Positions 51,293 to 60,070 of a DNA stretch of 64,000 nucleotides are shown here, piece by piece. Source of the stretch: Maricaulis sp036231565 (GTDB lineage Bacteria > Pseudomonadota > Alphaproteobacteria > Caulobacterales > Maricaulaceae); the NCBI GenBank assembly GCA_036231565.1, contig JAZAHA010000037.1, positions 1 through 64,000 on the forward strand. The letters are read 5' to 3'. Under the pieces are notes generated by a model. The model ran no database searches. It worked only from the letters and a program-made list of their open reading frames with translations, and was not told the DNA's origin. Every line of letters begins with the position of its first letter. The stretch's first letter is position 1. The position numbers were made by a program, and so were the translations under genes.

Positions 51293-52047
51293 GCGCCACT
51301 CCCCTGCGTCGACTGCGCCACGCGGGCGGCCTGCAGCTTGCGGCGCTCGATCTGTCGCGCCCGCTGGATCACGGCGCGCGAGCGCAGTCGGTAGAAGACC
51401 AGCCAGGCCGCCAGCATCGTATAGGCCAGCGCCATGATGGCGAGCGGCCAGAGCTGGCTGGAATGGATTGTGGGTCCGTCGAAACGGATCACCGAAGCCG
51501 GCTGGTGCAGGGACGACCACCAGTCGACCGAGAACTTCACGATCACCAGATTGACGACGCCCGCCATGGCCAGAACGGCACCCGCCCGTGCCGCCTGCTG
51601 GGCATCCTCAAGTGCGGCGCGCAGGGCCATATAACCCAGATAGACCAGCAGCAGGACCAGCACGGAGGTCATCCGCGCATCCCATTCCCACCAGGTCCCC
51701 CACATCGGCTTGCCCCAGAGCGAGCCGGTGATCAGCGCGAGCACCGTGAAGACGGCGCCGACCGGCGCGATAACCTCGGCCGCCGCATCTGCCAGCGCAT
51801 GGCGCCAGACGAAGAAGACGAAGCTCGCCCCGGCGAGTGCCGCATAAAGCGCCATCGCCATGTAGGCCGCCGGAACATGGACATACATGATCCGCACCGT
51901 ATCGCCCTGCTGGTAGTCCGGCGGCGAGCCGAAGAAGGACAGGTAGATACCGATGCCCAGCAACAGCACTGTCAGAACGCCCAGTACCGGGATCACCCGC
52001 CGGGCCAGACCGTCAAAACGCTGGGGGTTGGAAAAGTAGGACAGCAT
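51289..52047 (-). CDS. ccmC: haem exporter protein CcmC
   Basis: A 252-residue, six-helix CcmC, which loads haem onto CcmE. It has the tryptophan-rich GTWWEWDARMTS loop, HVPAAYMAMALYAALAG with a conserved histidine, and WWSSLHQPASVIRFDGP with the second histidine. The start at 52047 removes 69 unrelated codons that overlap a repeat. It lies 221 bases downstream of ccmB; most of that gap is a repeat block, so the ccm unit is interrupted here. Confidence 0.95.
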   Translation of the reverse strand: MLSYFSNPQRFDGLARRVIPVLGVLTVLLLGIGIYLSFFGSPPDYQQGDTVRIMYVHVPAAYMAMALYAALAGASFVFFVWRHALADAAAEVIAPVGAVFTVLALITGSLWGKPMWGTWWEWDARMTSVLVLLLVYLGYMALRAALEDAQQAARAGAVLAMAGVVNLVIVKFSVDWWSSLHQPASVIRFDGPTIHSSQLWPLAIMALAYTMLAAWLVFYRLRSRAVIQRARQIERRKLQAARVAQSTQGSGA

Positions 52048-52117
52048 GGCTTCGCTGATTACTTTGGGATGCTCCGGGCGGCAAGTGCGACGGATGCGCG
52101 CTTGAAACGGTCCGGCG

Positions 52118-52265
52118 CGAACACGCTTCCCCTGCGGAGCGGGGGAAGTGCCGAGCGGAGTGAGGCGATGGGGGTGAGTCGGATGCGCGCTACGCGCTTC
52201 GCGGCGCTTGTGCGCCGCCCCCTCAGTCCGCTGACGCGGACAGCTCCCCCGCAAGCGGGGCGAGC
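52118..52265. repeat. hairpin repeat block inside the ccm operon
   Basis: Between ccmB and ccmC, 221 bases hold a cluster of hairpins: CTTCCCC..GGGGAAG near 52122-52148, GGCGCTTGTGCGCC near 52204, TCCGC..GCGGA near 52228-52242 and CTCCCCCGC..GCGGGGCGAG near 52245. It is the same kind of repeat as at 1-240, 8.85 and 42.9 kb. It interrupts a normally compact operon. Confidence 0.6.
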
Positions 52266-52268
52266 CCT

Positions 52269-52937
52269 TTAGCCCAGCCGGCTCTTCACGGCAGCGGCGA
52301 TACCGAATGGCGCAAGAGCAATCGTACCAAGCGATACGGCGAGGGTGAGGACGAGGTTGGCAAGTGCCCGTTCGTCGCCTTCAAAACCCGCCCGGCCGGC
52401 GCCGGCGGCGAAGATCAGGACCGGCACCATCATCGGGGCGGCGATCAGCGCGATCAGCAGGCCGGAGCGGCGCACGCCGGCTGCCAGCGCACCCGCAAAT
52501 CCCGCCAGGAGCACGAGCGCCGGGATCGCAGCCGAGAGCGCCGCTGCCAGCATGATGCTGGGCTGAAGCGGCACGCCATACATCAACCCGCCCAGGAGGG
52601 CGATCACCGGCAGGGGCCACAGGGTTGCGATGCCCTGTCCCAGCGTCTTGGCGAGGCAGAGCAGGGACAGGCCCATCGGCGACAGGGCATAGAGATCCAG
52701 CGTGCCGTCAGAGAAATCGTCGCCATAGAGGCGCTCGGCCGATTGCAGCACAGACAGGAGAGCCGCAAATCCCATCAGGCCCGGCCCCGCCGCTGCGAGC
52801 AGTTCCGGTGACGGCCCGATCGCGAGCGGCGCAAGGGTAATGGCTGCGAGGAAGAAAGCAGCCGGACCGGCCGGGCCGCCGCCACCCGACCAGGCGAGCC
52901 GCGCCTCACGCGTGAAAACCGCGCCGAGCCGGCTCAC
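52269..52937 (-). CDS. ccmB: haem exporter protein CcmB
   Basis: A 222-residue, six-helix permease partner of CcmA. It has the DDFSDGTLDLYALSPMGLSLLCLAKTLG stretch that contains the expected cytoplasmic coupling region and LWPLPVIALLGGLMYGVPLQ. Length is as usual. Its start overlaps the ccmA stop by 4 bases (ATGA), so the ABC half-transporter is made in a coupled fashion. Confidence 0.93.
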   Translation of the reverse strand: MSRLGAVFTREARLAWSGGGGPAGPAAFFLAAITLAPLAIGPSPELLAAAGPGLMGFAALLSVLQSAERLYGDDFSDGTLDLYALSPMGLSLLCLAKTLGQGIATLWPLPVIALLGGLMYGVPLQPSIMLAAALSAAIPALVLLAGFAGALAAGVRRSGLLIALIAAPMMVPVLIFAAGAGRAGFEGDERALANLVLTLAVSLGTIALAPFGIAAAVKSRLG

Positions 52938-53587
52938 CGGTACATCCCCAGATCCAGCATTGCAGCGCCGTGCCAGTCCAGCGCCTGGTGCGTCGCGGCG
53001 ATCACGCCGCCGCCGCGGCTGCGGTGCCAGGCAACCAGTTCGGCGAGACGGTCACGGCCAGCGCCGTCGAGCGGACCGGCGGGTTCATCGAGCAGCCAGA
53101 GGGGCCGGTTGGCCAACGCCACGCGCACCAGGCCGGCTCGCCGCTGCTGTCCGCGCGAGAGCTGACCGGCCGGCCGGTCGATCAGCGCCTCGATCCCCAT
53201 CACGCGCATCAGGGGCAGGATCGCCGTGCGCGGCGTACCGAGCATGTCGGCCCAGAAGCGAAGCGCGTGCCGCAAGGTTTCGTTCGGCTTGAGCCCGTCC
53301 GCATGACCGAGCCAGCCAAGCGTATCTGCAGCGACCAGGCCGGCAGGCTGGCCGCCGATCTTCACCACACCGGCATCCGGACGCACAAGGCCGGCCAGGG
53401 CGCGTAGCAGGGTTGTCTTTCCGGTGCCATTGGGGCCGACAAGAAGGAGAGCACCGGACGGCGCAAGGTCCAGGTTCAGTGCCTCAACCAGCCTTATCCC
53501 GCCACGCGACAGGAAAAGCCCCGACGCTTCAAGGGCCTGCGGAGAGAACGCCGCGAGAGCGGGAAAATTGGCGACAGCGGTTGTCAT
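52934..53587 (-). CDS. ccmA: haem exporter ATP-binding protein CcmA
   Basis: A 217-residue ABC ATPase that powers the CcmABCD complex releasing holo-CcmE. Walker A is VGPNGTGKTTLL, the signature is GQLSRGQQRRAGLVR, Walker B is PLWLLDEPAGPL and the H-loop is AATHQALDW. The start is either 53587 or an ATG 9 bases upstream; neither changes the domain. It opens the ccmABCDG unit, which is divergent from acnA. Confidence 0.93.
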   Translation of the reverse strand: MTTAVANFPALAAFSPQALEASGLFLSRGGIRLVEALNLDLAPSGALLLVGPNGTGKTTLLRALAGLVRPDAGVVKIGGQPAGLVAADTLGWLGHADGLKPNETLRHALRFWADMLGTPRTAILPLMRVMGIEALIDRPAGQLSRGQQRRAGLVRVALANRPLWLLDEPAGPLDGAGRDRLAELVAWHRSRGGGVIAATHQALDWHGAAMLDLGMYR

Positions 53588-53683
53588 GGCGAGCATGTCG
53601 CCCGAGCGGGGTTGGTTCGTCAACGCACGGAACGCCGCATTGCAGCAGCGCCCCACACCGGTTAAAACCCCGCCAAAACATAC

Positions 53684-53703
53684 GGCCACTTCGAAATGGC
53701 CGA
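53684..53703. promoter_or_regulatory. 20-bp near-perfect palindrome in the acnA/ccmA control region
   Basis: CGGCCACTTCGAAATGGCCG is palindromic around TTCGAA with only one mismatched pair. It sits 51 bases upstream of the acnA start in the 167-base divergent gap between ccmA and acnA. A dimeric regulator could bind it; the identity is not known. Confidence 0.4.
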
Positions 53704-53754
53704 CCTCCCACCGGGCATTTTCCGCCCCTTCGACGCCTTACGAGGATGACGCAT

Positions 53755-56430
53755 ATGGCCTCTCTCGACAGTTTTTCCTGCAAGCGCACCCTCACCGCCG
53801 CCGGTGAGACCTATACCTATTACGACCTCAAGGTCGCCGAAGCGAACGGCCTGACCGGGGTCTCCCGCCTGCCGGCCTCGCTGAAGGTGCTGCTGGAAAA
53901 CCTGCTGCGCTTTGAAGACGGCAAGACCGTTACCAAGGCCGATATCGAGGCGATGGCCACCTGGCTGACCACGCGCACCTCCGAACACGAAATCGCCTAT
54001 CGCCCGGCCCGCGTGGTGATGCAGGACTTCACCGGCGTTCCGGCCGTGGTCGACCTGGCCGCCATGCGCGATGCCGCCGGCAAGCTCGGCGCCGACCCGC
54101 AGCGCATTAACCCGCAGGTCCCGGTCGATCTGGTGATCGACCACTCGGTGATGGTCGACAATTTCGGCCAGGCCAACAGCTTCGCCAAGAATGTCGAGCG
54201 CGAGTATGAGCGCAATGGCGAGCGCTACAAGTTCCTGAAATGGGGTGCCAAGGCGTTCGACAATTTCCGCGTCGTCCCGCCGGGCACCGGCATCATCCAC
54301 CAGGTGAACCTTGAAAACCTGGCCCAGGCCGTCTGGACCAAGGAAGAGAATGGCGAGACCGTCGCCTATCCGGATACCTGCGTGGGCACGGACAGCCACA
54401 CCACCATGATCAACGGCCTGGCCGTCCTGGGCTGGGGTGTCGGCGGTATCGAGGCGGAAGCCGCGATGCTGGGCCAGCCGGTCTCCATGCTGATCCCGGA
54501 AGTCATCGGCTTCGAACTGACCGGCAAGATGCCGGAAGGCGCCACCGCCACCGACCTCGTGCTGAAGGTCGTGGAAATGCTGCGCAAGAAAGGCGTGGTC
54601 GGCAAATTCGTCGAGTTCTACGGCGAAGGCCTGGATCACCTGTCGCTGGAAGACGAGGCGACGATCGCCAACATGGCGCCGGAATACGGCGCGACCTGCG
54701 GCTTCTTCCCGGTCGACAACGAGACGCTGGACTACATGCGGGCCACCGGCCGCGACGACAAGCGCGTCGCGCTGGTCGAGGCCTATTCCAAGGCCCAGGG
54801 CATGTTCCGTCCGGACTACACCGAAGCGCCGGTCTTCACCGACACGCTGCACCTGGACATGTCGACCATCGTTCCGGCAGTCTCCGGTCCGAAGCGCCCG
54901 CAGGACTGGATCGAACTGTCCAACGCCGCCGCCGGCTTCGCCAAGGTGATGCAGAGCGAGTACGGCAAGGGTGACGAACTGGACAAGTCCGCCCCGGTCG
55001 AGGGCGAGGACTATGTCTTCACCAATGGTGACGTCGCGATTGCCGCGATCACCTCGTGCACCAACACCTCCAACCCCTCCGTCCTGCTGGGCGCCGGCCT
55101 CCTGGCCCGCAATGCCCTGGCCAAGGGCCTGAAGACCAAGCCGTGGGTGAAGACCTCGCTGGCACCGGGCTCGCAGGTCGTCACCGACTATCTGGAGAAG
55201 GCCGGCCTGCAGGACGATCTGGATGCGCTGGGCTTCAACCTCGTCGGTTATGGCTGCACGACCTGTATCGGCAATTCCGGCCCGCTGCCGCCGGCCATCT
55301 CCAAGACGATCAACGAGAACGATCTCGTCGCGACCGCCGTCCTGTCCGGCAACCGCAATTTCGAAGGCCGGATCTCGCCGGACGTGCGGGCCAACTACCT
55401 CGCTTCGCCGCCGCTCGTGGTCGCCTATGCGCTCGCCGGCTCGATGAAAATCAACCTCACGACCGACCCGCTCGGACAGGACCAGGACGGTAATGACGTC
55501 TATCTGAAGGACATCTGGCCGTCTTCCGCCGAAATCGCCGATGCGGTCCGTACCGCGGTGACGCCGGACATGTTCGCCAAGCGCTATGCCGACGTGTTCA
55601 AGGGCGACGAGAACTGGCGCGACATCGAGGTTACCGGCGGCCTGACCTATGAGTGGGATCACACCTCGACCTATGTCCAGAACCCGCCCTATTTCGAAGG
55701 CATGACGATGGATCCGGAAGCCCCGGGCGATGTCGTCAACGCCAAGATCATGGGCCTGTTCGGCGACTCCATCACGACCGACCACATCTCGCCGGCCGGT
55801 TCGATCAAGGCCGACAGCCCGGCGGGCCGCTACCTGCAGGAACGCCAGGTGCCGGTTCTGGAGTTCAACTCCTACGGCTCGCGCCGCGGCAATCACGAAG
55901 TGATGATGCGTGGCACCTTCGCCAACATCCGCATCAAGAACAAGATGCTGGACGGCGTTGAAGGCGGCTTCACCAAGAAGGATGGCGAGCAGAAATTCAT
56001 CTACGACGCCTGCATGGAATACCAGGCCGAGGGCACGCCGCTGGTCGTGTTCGGCGGCAAGGAATACGGCACGGGTTCGTCGCGTGACTGGGCTGCCAAG
56101 GGCACCCGCCTGCTGGGCGTGAAAGCCGTGATTGCCGAGAGCTTCGAGCGCATCCACCGCTCCAACCTGATCGGCATGGGCGTGCTGCCGCTGCAGTTCG
56201 AGGACGGCCAGTCCTGGGAAGCCCTGGGCATGACCGGCGACGAGATCGTAACGATCAAAGGCGTCGAGGCGCTCGAGCCGCGCGCCGAGATGGACATCGA
56301 GATCACCTTCCCGAACGGCGACAAGAAAGTCGCCAAGGCCCGGGCCCGGATCGATACCGAGAACGAGCTCGAATACTTCCGCAATGGCGGTATCCTGCAC
56401 TACGTGCTGCGCAACCTGGCGCGGGACTAG
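53755..56430 (+). CDS. acnA: aconitate hydratase A
   Basis: An 891-residue aconitase, converting citrate to isocitrate. The [4Fe-4S] ligands are Cys435 (ITSCTNTSNPS), Cys501 and Cys504 (GCTTCIGNSGP), at the same numbers and with the same total length as E. coli AcnA. PDTCVGTDSHTTMINGLAVL and the swivelling domain end (GSSRDWAAKGTRLLGVKAVI) are as expected. I start at the ATG with GAGG 7 bases upstream; three codons further up is another ATG with no usable site. It is monocistronic, with its own terminator, and divergent from ccmA. Confidence 0.98.
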   Translation: MASLDSFSCKRTLTAAGETYTYYDLKVAEANGLTGVSRLPASLKVLLENLLRFEDGKTVTKADIEAMATWLTTRTSEHEIAYRPARVVMQDFTGVPAVVDLAAMRDAAGKLGADPQRINPQVPVDLVIDHSVMVDNFGQANSFAKNVEREYERNGERYKFLKWGAKAFDNFRVVPPGTGIIHQVNLENLAQAVWTKEENGETVAYPDTCVGTDSHTTMINGLAVLGWGVGGIEAEAAMLGQPVSMLIPEVIGFELTGKMPEGATATDLVLKVVEMLRKKGVVGKFVEFYGEGLDHLSLEDEATIANMAPEYGATCGFFPVDNETLDYMRATGRDDKRVALVEAYSKAQGMFRPDYTEAPVFTDTLHLDMSTIVPAVSGPKRPQDWIELSNAAAGFAKVMQSEYGKGDELDKSAPVEGEDYVFTNGDVAIAAITSCTNTSNPSVLLGAGLLARNALAKGLKTKPWVKTSLAPGSQVVTDYLEKAGLQDDLDALGFNLVGYGCTTCIGNSGPLPPAISKTINENDLVATAVLSGNRNFEGRISPDVRANYLASPPLVVAYALAGSMKINLTTDPLGQDQDGNDVYLKDIWPSSAEIADAVRTAVTPDMFAKRYADVFKGDENWRDIEVTGGLTYEWDHTSTYVQNPPYFEGMTMDPEAPGDVVNAKIMGLFGDSITTDHISPAGSIKADSPAGRYLQERQVPVLEFNSYGSRRGNHEVMMRGTFANIRIKNKMLDGVEGGFTKKDGEQKFIYDACMEYQAEGTPLVVFGGKEYGTGSSRDWAAKGTRLLGVKAVIAESFERIHRSNLIGMGVLPLQFEDGQSWEALGMTGDEIVTIKGVEALEPRAEMDIEITFPNGDKKVAKARARIDTENELEYFRNGGILHYVLRNLARD

Positions 56431-56438
56431 GGGTTTTC

Positions 56439-56468
56439 CGGGCGGGCGCGCGATCGTGCGCCCGCCCG
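56439..56468 (+). terminator. strong hairpin after acnA
   Basis: CGGGCGGGCGC (56439-56449) pairs with GCGCCCGCCCG (56458-56468) around an 8-base loop. It lies just past the acnA stop. The following bases are CCCCCCTTTCG, a short T run only. Confidence 0.65.
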
Positions 56469-56548
56469 CCCCCCTTTCGCCGGCCCCTCTCGACACCGTC
56501 ACGTCCAAGTGATTGGCACGCCCGGGCCGGGGTGATTATCTAGACAGC

Positions 56549-57304
56549 ATGCGACAGCTGGTGTCCCTCTTCCTTGCCCTGGCAGCCGCCGGGCCTGCCC
56601 TTGCCGGCGAGCCGGATACGCGTGAGACCGCGTGCTGGTCGGAACGGCCGGTGCTTGTGGAACTCTTCACCAGCCAGGGCTGTCCGCTCTGCCCCGACGC
56701 CAACCGCTATCTGGGCGAGCTGGACCGCCACGAAAACGTCTTCACCCTCGCTTTCGCCGTGTCCTACTGGGACATGTATGGCTGGACCGACACCTATGCG
56801 CGGCCGGAATATGTCCAGCGCCAGCGCATGTATCTGCCCAATCTCGATGTCAGCCGCCTCTATACGCCGCAATTCGTCGTCGACGGCATCACCGACGCGC
56901 CGGGCTGGAATCGCGACAAGGTTTCCGGTGCCGTCAATGAGCGCCTGTGCGCCATGCCGGACAGCCCGGTCATCCGCCTCGAGGACGGCCCCTTCGGCTC
57001 CTTCATGGTGCACCTGGACGGCGAAGCGCCGGAGGAAGAGCTCGATGTCTGGCTCGTCGCCTACGCGCCGGGCTGGGCCATGGTCGAGATCGGCGCCGGC
57101 GAGAATGAGGGTCTCGACATGCCGCACTACAACATGGTGAAGAGCCTGACCTATCTGGGCTCCTGGTCAGGCGGTGAAGCAACCTTCATGGGCGAGAGCT
57201 TCCGCCGCTACGGTACCGTTGCCATCGTGCAGGGCACCGGTGGTGGCCCCATCTATGGCTACGCCCACGCCGAACCCGCCGACGAGGATGGCCGGCAGCA
57301 CTAA
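56549..57304 (+). CDS. exported thioredoxin-like DUF1223 protein
   Basis: A 251-residue protein with a signal peptide (MRQLVSLFLALAAAGPALA) and a thioredoxin-like start VLVELFTSQGCPLCPDANRYL, in which C-P-L-C is the expected CxxC-type motif. The family-typical SYWDMYGWTDTYARPEYVQRQR and YTPQFVVDGI follow. DUF1223 proteins are periplasmic and of unknown role, often called secreted peptidase/thioredoxin-like. No good ribosome site is seen before the ATG. The gene converges on regA, 33 bases apart. Confidence 0.87.
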   Translation: MRQLVSLFLALAAAGPALAGEPDTRETACWSERPVLVELFTSQGCPLCPDANRYLGELDRHENVFTLAFAVSYWDMYGWTDTYARPEYVQRQRMYLPNLDVSRLYTPQFVVDGITDAPGWNRDKVSGAVNERLCAMPDSPVIRLEDGPFGSFMVHLDGEAPEEELDVWLVAYAPGWAMVEIGAGENEGLDMPHYNMVKSLTYLGSWSGGEATFMGESFRRYGTVAIVQGTGGGPIYGYAHAEPADEDGRQH

Positions 57305-57337
57305 AGGGAAATGTACCTGTGGTACGTGTCCCCGATA

Positions 57338-57889
57338 CTAACGCGGTGCGCGCTTCGCCAGGATGCGCTGCAGGGTGCGGCGGTGCATGTTCAGGCGGCG
57401 GGCGGTCTCGGAAACATTGTGATCGCACAGTTCGAAAACGCGCTGGATATGCTCCCAGCGCACTCGGTCGGCCGACATCGGGTTTTCCGGCGGTTCCGGC
57501 TTGTCCTCCGGATGGGCCAGCAGGGCCTTGATGATATCGTCGGCATCGGCCGGCTTGGACAGATAGTCGACCGCGCCCGCCTTCACCGCAGCCACCGCCG
57601 TGGCGATATTGCCGTAGCCGGTCAGCATGACGACGCGGCAGTCGGGCCGCGAGGCGTGCAGCGACTTCACGACATCCAGGCCGTCACCGTCCTGCAGGCG
57701 CAGATCCAGCACTGCGAAGGCCGGCGGATTGTTGCGCGCGACTTCCTTGGCCTCGTCGACGGATCCGACCGCGGACACGATGAAACCCCGGCCCGTCATG
57801 GCGCGGCCCAGCCGCGTCCGGAAAGGCGCATCATCATCGAGAATGAGCAGGGATTTGTCTTCGGGAAGCTGGTATTCGATCTCGCTCAC
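57338..57889 (-). CDS. regA: redox response regulator RegA (PrrA/ActR)
   Basis: A 183-residue response regulator of the RegA type: receiver domain with acidic pair Asp18-Asp20 in LILDDDAP, phosphorylation site Asp62 in VLDLRLQDGDG, TGYGN and the SKPAD lysine, then a proline-containing linker (EDKPEPPENPMSADRVRWEH) and a Fis-type helix-turn-helix (NVSETARRLNMHRRTLQRIL). I use the GTG at 57889, since the longer ATG frame adds 46 residues with no similarity and overlaps regB, and because GGACG precedes the GTG. It lies 40 bases after regB. Confidence 0.93.
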   Translation of the reverse strand: MSEIEYQLPEDKSLLILDDDAPFRTRLGRAMTGRGFIVSAVGSVDEAKEVARNNPPAFAVLDLRLQDGDGLDVVKSLHASRPDCRVVMLTGYGNIATAVAAVKAGAVDYLSKPADADDIIKALLAHPEDKPEPPENPMSADRVRWEHIQRVFELCDHNVSETARRLNMHRRTLQRILAKRAPR

Positions 57890-57929
57890 ACGTCCGTCCT
57901 CGTCATTATTCCGGTGGGCAGAACCTTCA

Positions 57930-59252
57930 CTAGCCCAGAGCGGGCGGGGCCTCCACCTCTTTGCGCGGCCAGCGGATCGAGACGACCGCGCCGCCAAGCG
58001 GCCCGGCATTGTCGAAACGCACCACACCGCCGGAGTTTTCGATCATCGTCTTGGCGATGAAAACCCCCAGCCCCAGCCCCCCCTGTCCGGGCGTTCCCGA
58101 ACGGGTCGTGGTATAGGGCTCACCGATCCGGGACAGGATTTCGGGTGAGAAGCCGGGCCCGTCATCGATCACGCGGATATAGACATTGCCCGGATCCCAG
58201 CGCCCCTCGACGGTGACGCGCGTATCGGCAAAGTCGACGGCATTCTCGATGAAATTTCCGATGCCGTAGAGAATTTCCGGCATGCGCCGCAGCACGGGCG
58301 GCTCGGACCCCTGCCCCTCGGCCAGAAGCACCTCGACCATCGGCCCCAGCCCGCGCAACGGCGCGCTCGCCTCCTCCAGCGCGGCCAGGAATTCGAGCCG
58401 ATCGTGACGGATATCGCTGACCGACCGCTCCTGGCTGAGCCGCTTCAGGATATCCCTGCAACGGCGGGCCTGCGTGACCATCAGCTCGGCATCCTCGCGA
58501 AGAAGCTCATTGTCCTTGAGGTCGCGCAGCATTTCCTTGGCCGTCAGCTGGATCGTGGCCAGTGGTGTGCCCAACTCGTGGGCGGCCGCTGCGGCCAGGG
58601 CGCCCAGCGCTGACAGGCGCTGCTCCCGCGAGAGCACGCTCTGCGTGGCGGCCAGCGCCGTCGCCATGCGCTTGCCCTCCTGGCTCACCCGCCAGGAATA
58701 GACAGCCGTAAAGGCAATCGAGATGAAGATCGCCGACCACAGGCCCAGCACGTAGACGCCGGGCAGATGGATCTGCTCGCCGGCGAACCAGGGCAGCGGC
58801 AGGCTCCACAGCCACATGGCGCCGGTGCCGGCCATCGCCAGCGCCCCGACACCGACCGACCAGCGCGGCGGCAGTGCGGCGACCGAAATCATCACCGGCG
58901 CGACCAGCATGATGACGAACGGGTTCCACAACCCGCCGGTCAGCATCAGCAGGACGCACAGCTGGACCACGTCATAACCCAGCTGGGCAAAGGCCTCCCA
59001 ATCCCGGGCGAAGCGTTGCGGCGGCACGGACAGGGTCAACCAGGTGTTGATCCAGGCACTGGCCAGGATCACGCCGAGACAGAAGCCGATCGGCAGTTCG
59101 AAACCAATCACGAAGTGAACGAGGAGAACCGTGACGGTCTGACCGGCAACGGCCAGCCAGCGCAGCATGACGAGCGTGCGCAGACGCAGGCGCCCGAACA
59201 CCGGGGTCAGCTGGGCGTCACCGCCGTAAGGATCCCAATCCGTATCGACCAT
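57930..59252 (-). CDS. regB: redox sensor histidine kinase RegB (PrrB/ActS)
   Basis: A 440-residue membrane sensor kinase. Six hydrophobic segments lie before residue 190, including the quinone-responsive GGLWNPFVIMLVAPVMISVAAL region (about 106-127). The H-box AAAAAHELGTPLATIQLT has His225, and the redox-sensing cysteine is Cys265 in QARRCRDILK; both are at the same numbers as reported for Rhodobacter RegB. The C-terminal ATPase domain has DDGPGFS and GGLGLGVFI. It should phosphorylate RegA when the respiratory chain is reduced or oxygen is limited. Confidence 0.95.
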   Translation of the reverse strand: MVDTDWDPYGGDAQLTPVFGRLRLRTLVMLRWLAVAGQTVTVLLVHFVIGFELPIGFCLGVILASAWINTWLTLSVPPQRFARDWEAFAQLGYDVVQLCVLLMLTGGLWNPFVIMLVAPVMISVAALPPRWSVGVGALAMAGTGAMWLWSLPLPWFAGEQIHLPGVYVLGLWSAIFISIAFTAVYSWRVSQEGKRMATALAATQSVLSREQRLSALGALAAAAAHELGTPLATIQLTAKEMLRDLKDNELLREDAELMVTQARRCRDILKRLSQERSVSDIRHDRLEFLAALEEASAPLRGLGPMVEVLLAEGQGSEPPVLRRMPEILYGIGNFIENAVDFADTRVTVEGRWDPGNVYIRVIDDGPGFSPEILSRIGEPYTTTRSGTPGQGGLGLGVFIAKTMIENSGGVVRFDNAGPLGGAVVSIRWPRKEVEAPPALG

Positions 59253-59398
59253 TCAGACCTCCCCGGCAGCGGGCCGGCATGGACAGACGGGGCAAGCGCG
59301 CCTACCTTCGCATCTGCAACATTCCCTTCCGGCGAGGCTTATCATGCTTCGTCCGAGTCCGGATAGACACCGACACCGGACCCACAGATGGAGCGTCC

Positions 59399-60025
59399 AT
59401 GCCGCGTCCCGTGATCTGGCTACTGATTGCCGCCCCGGCCACGCTGATGATCGTGTTCTTCATCCTGGTCCTCACCCGGCCGGGCGCCGACGCGCCGCGC
59501 CAGGCGGGTGTGCGCATCAGCGGCGAAGCGAATATCGGCGGTCCTTTCACCCTGGTCGACCAGACAGGAGCGACGGTCACCGAGGCCGATTTCCGCGGCA
59601 AGGCGATGCTGATCTATTTCGGCTACACCTACTGTCCCGATATCTGCCCGTTCTCGCTGCAGGTCATGGCCGCTGCGCTGGACCAGATGGAGCCGGAAGA
59701 ACGGGAGCGGATCCAGCCGGTGCTGATCACCGTCGATCCGGAGCGTGACACGGTCGAACAGCTCGCCCGGTACGTCACGTCGCCGGCCTTTCCGGACGGG
59801 CTGATCGGCCTGACCGGAACAGAGGACCAGATCGCCGAGGTCACATCGGCCTACCGGGTCGTCTACCGGCGCGCCGGCGAGGGCGACGATTATCTCATGG
59901 ACCACTCGTCCATCGTTTACCTGATGAATTCCGAAGGGGAATTCGTCGATGTGTTCACCCATGGCACCGACCCCGCCGCAATGGCGTCGCGGCTGCAAGA
60001 CTTCCTTGAGGAAGAAGGCGCATAG
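59399..60025 (+). CDS. Sco/SenC family copper-thiol protein
   Basis: A 208-residue protein with a single N-terminal membrane helix and a Sco thioredoxin domain. The copper-binding/redox Cys79 and Cys83 are in YTYCPDICPFSL, and the third ligand His169 is in MDHSSIVYL. TVDPERDTVEQL and the SAYRVVYRRAG stretch are also typical. Sco proteins help assemble the copper centre of cytochrome oxidases. Divergent position from regB/regA repeats the senC/prrC arrangement of redox loci. GATGGAG precedes the ATG at 59399; the longer frame adds 40 unrelated residues. Confidence 0.92.
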   Translation: MPRPVIWLLIAAPATLMIVFFILVLTRPGADAPRQAGVRISGEANIGGPFTLVDQTGATVTEADFRGKAMLIYFGYTYCPDICPFSLQVMAAALDQMEPEERERIQPVLITVDPERDTVEQLARYVTSPAFPDGLIGLTGTEDQIAEVTSAYRVVYRRAGEGDDYLMDHSSIVYLMNSEGEFVDVFTHGTDPAAMASRLQDFLEEEGA

Positions 60026-60070
60026 TCCCCGGTCCTGAACAGGCCCGACTGACGCGCCGAAGGAGACGCC

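Noticed and set aside
53662..56508. A 948-codon open frame antisense to acnA
   Set aside because: It mirrors the third-position GC bias of acnA, has no recognisable domain, and acnA is certain.
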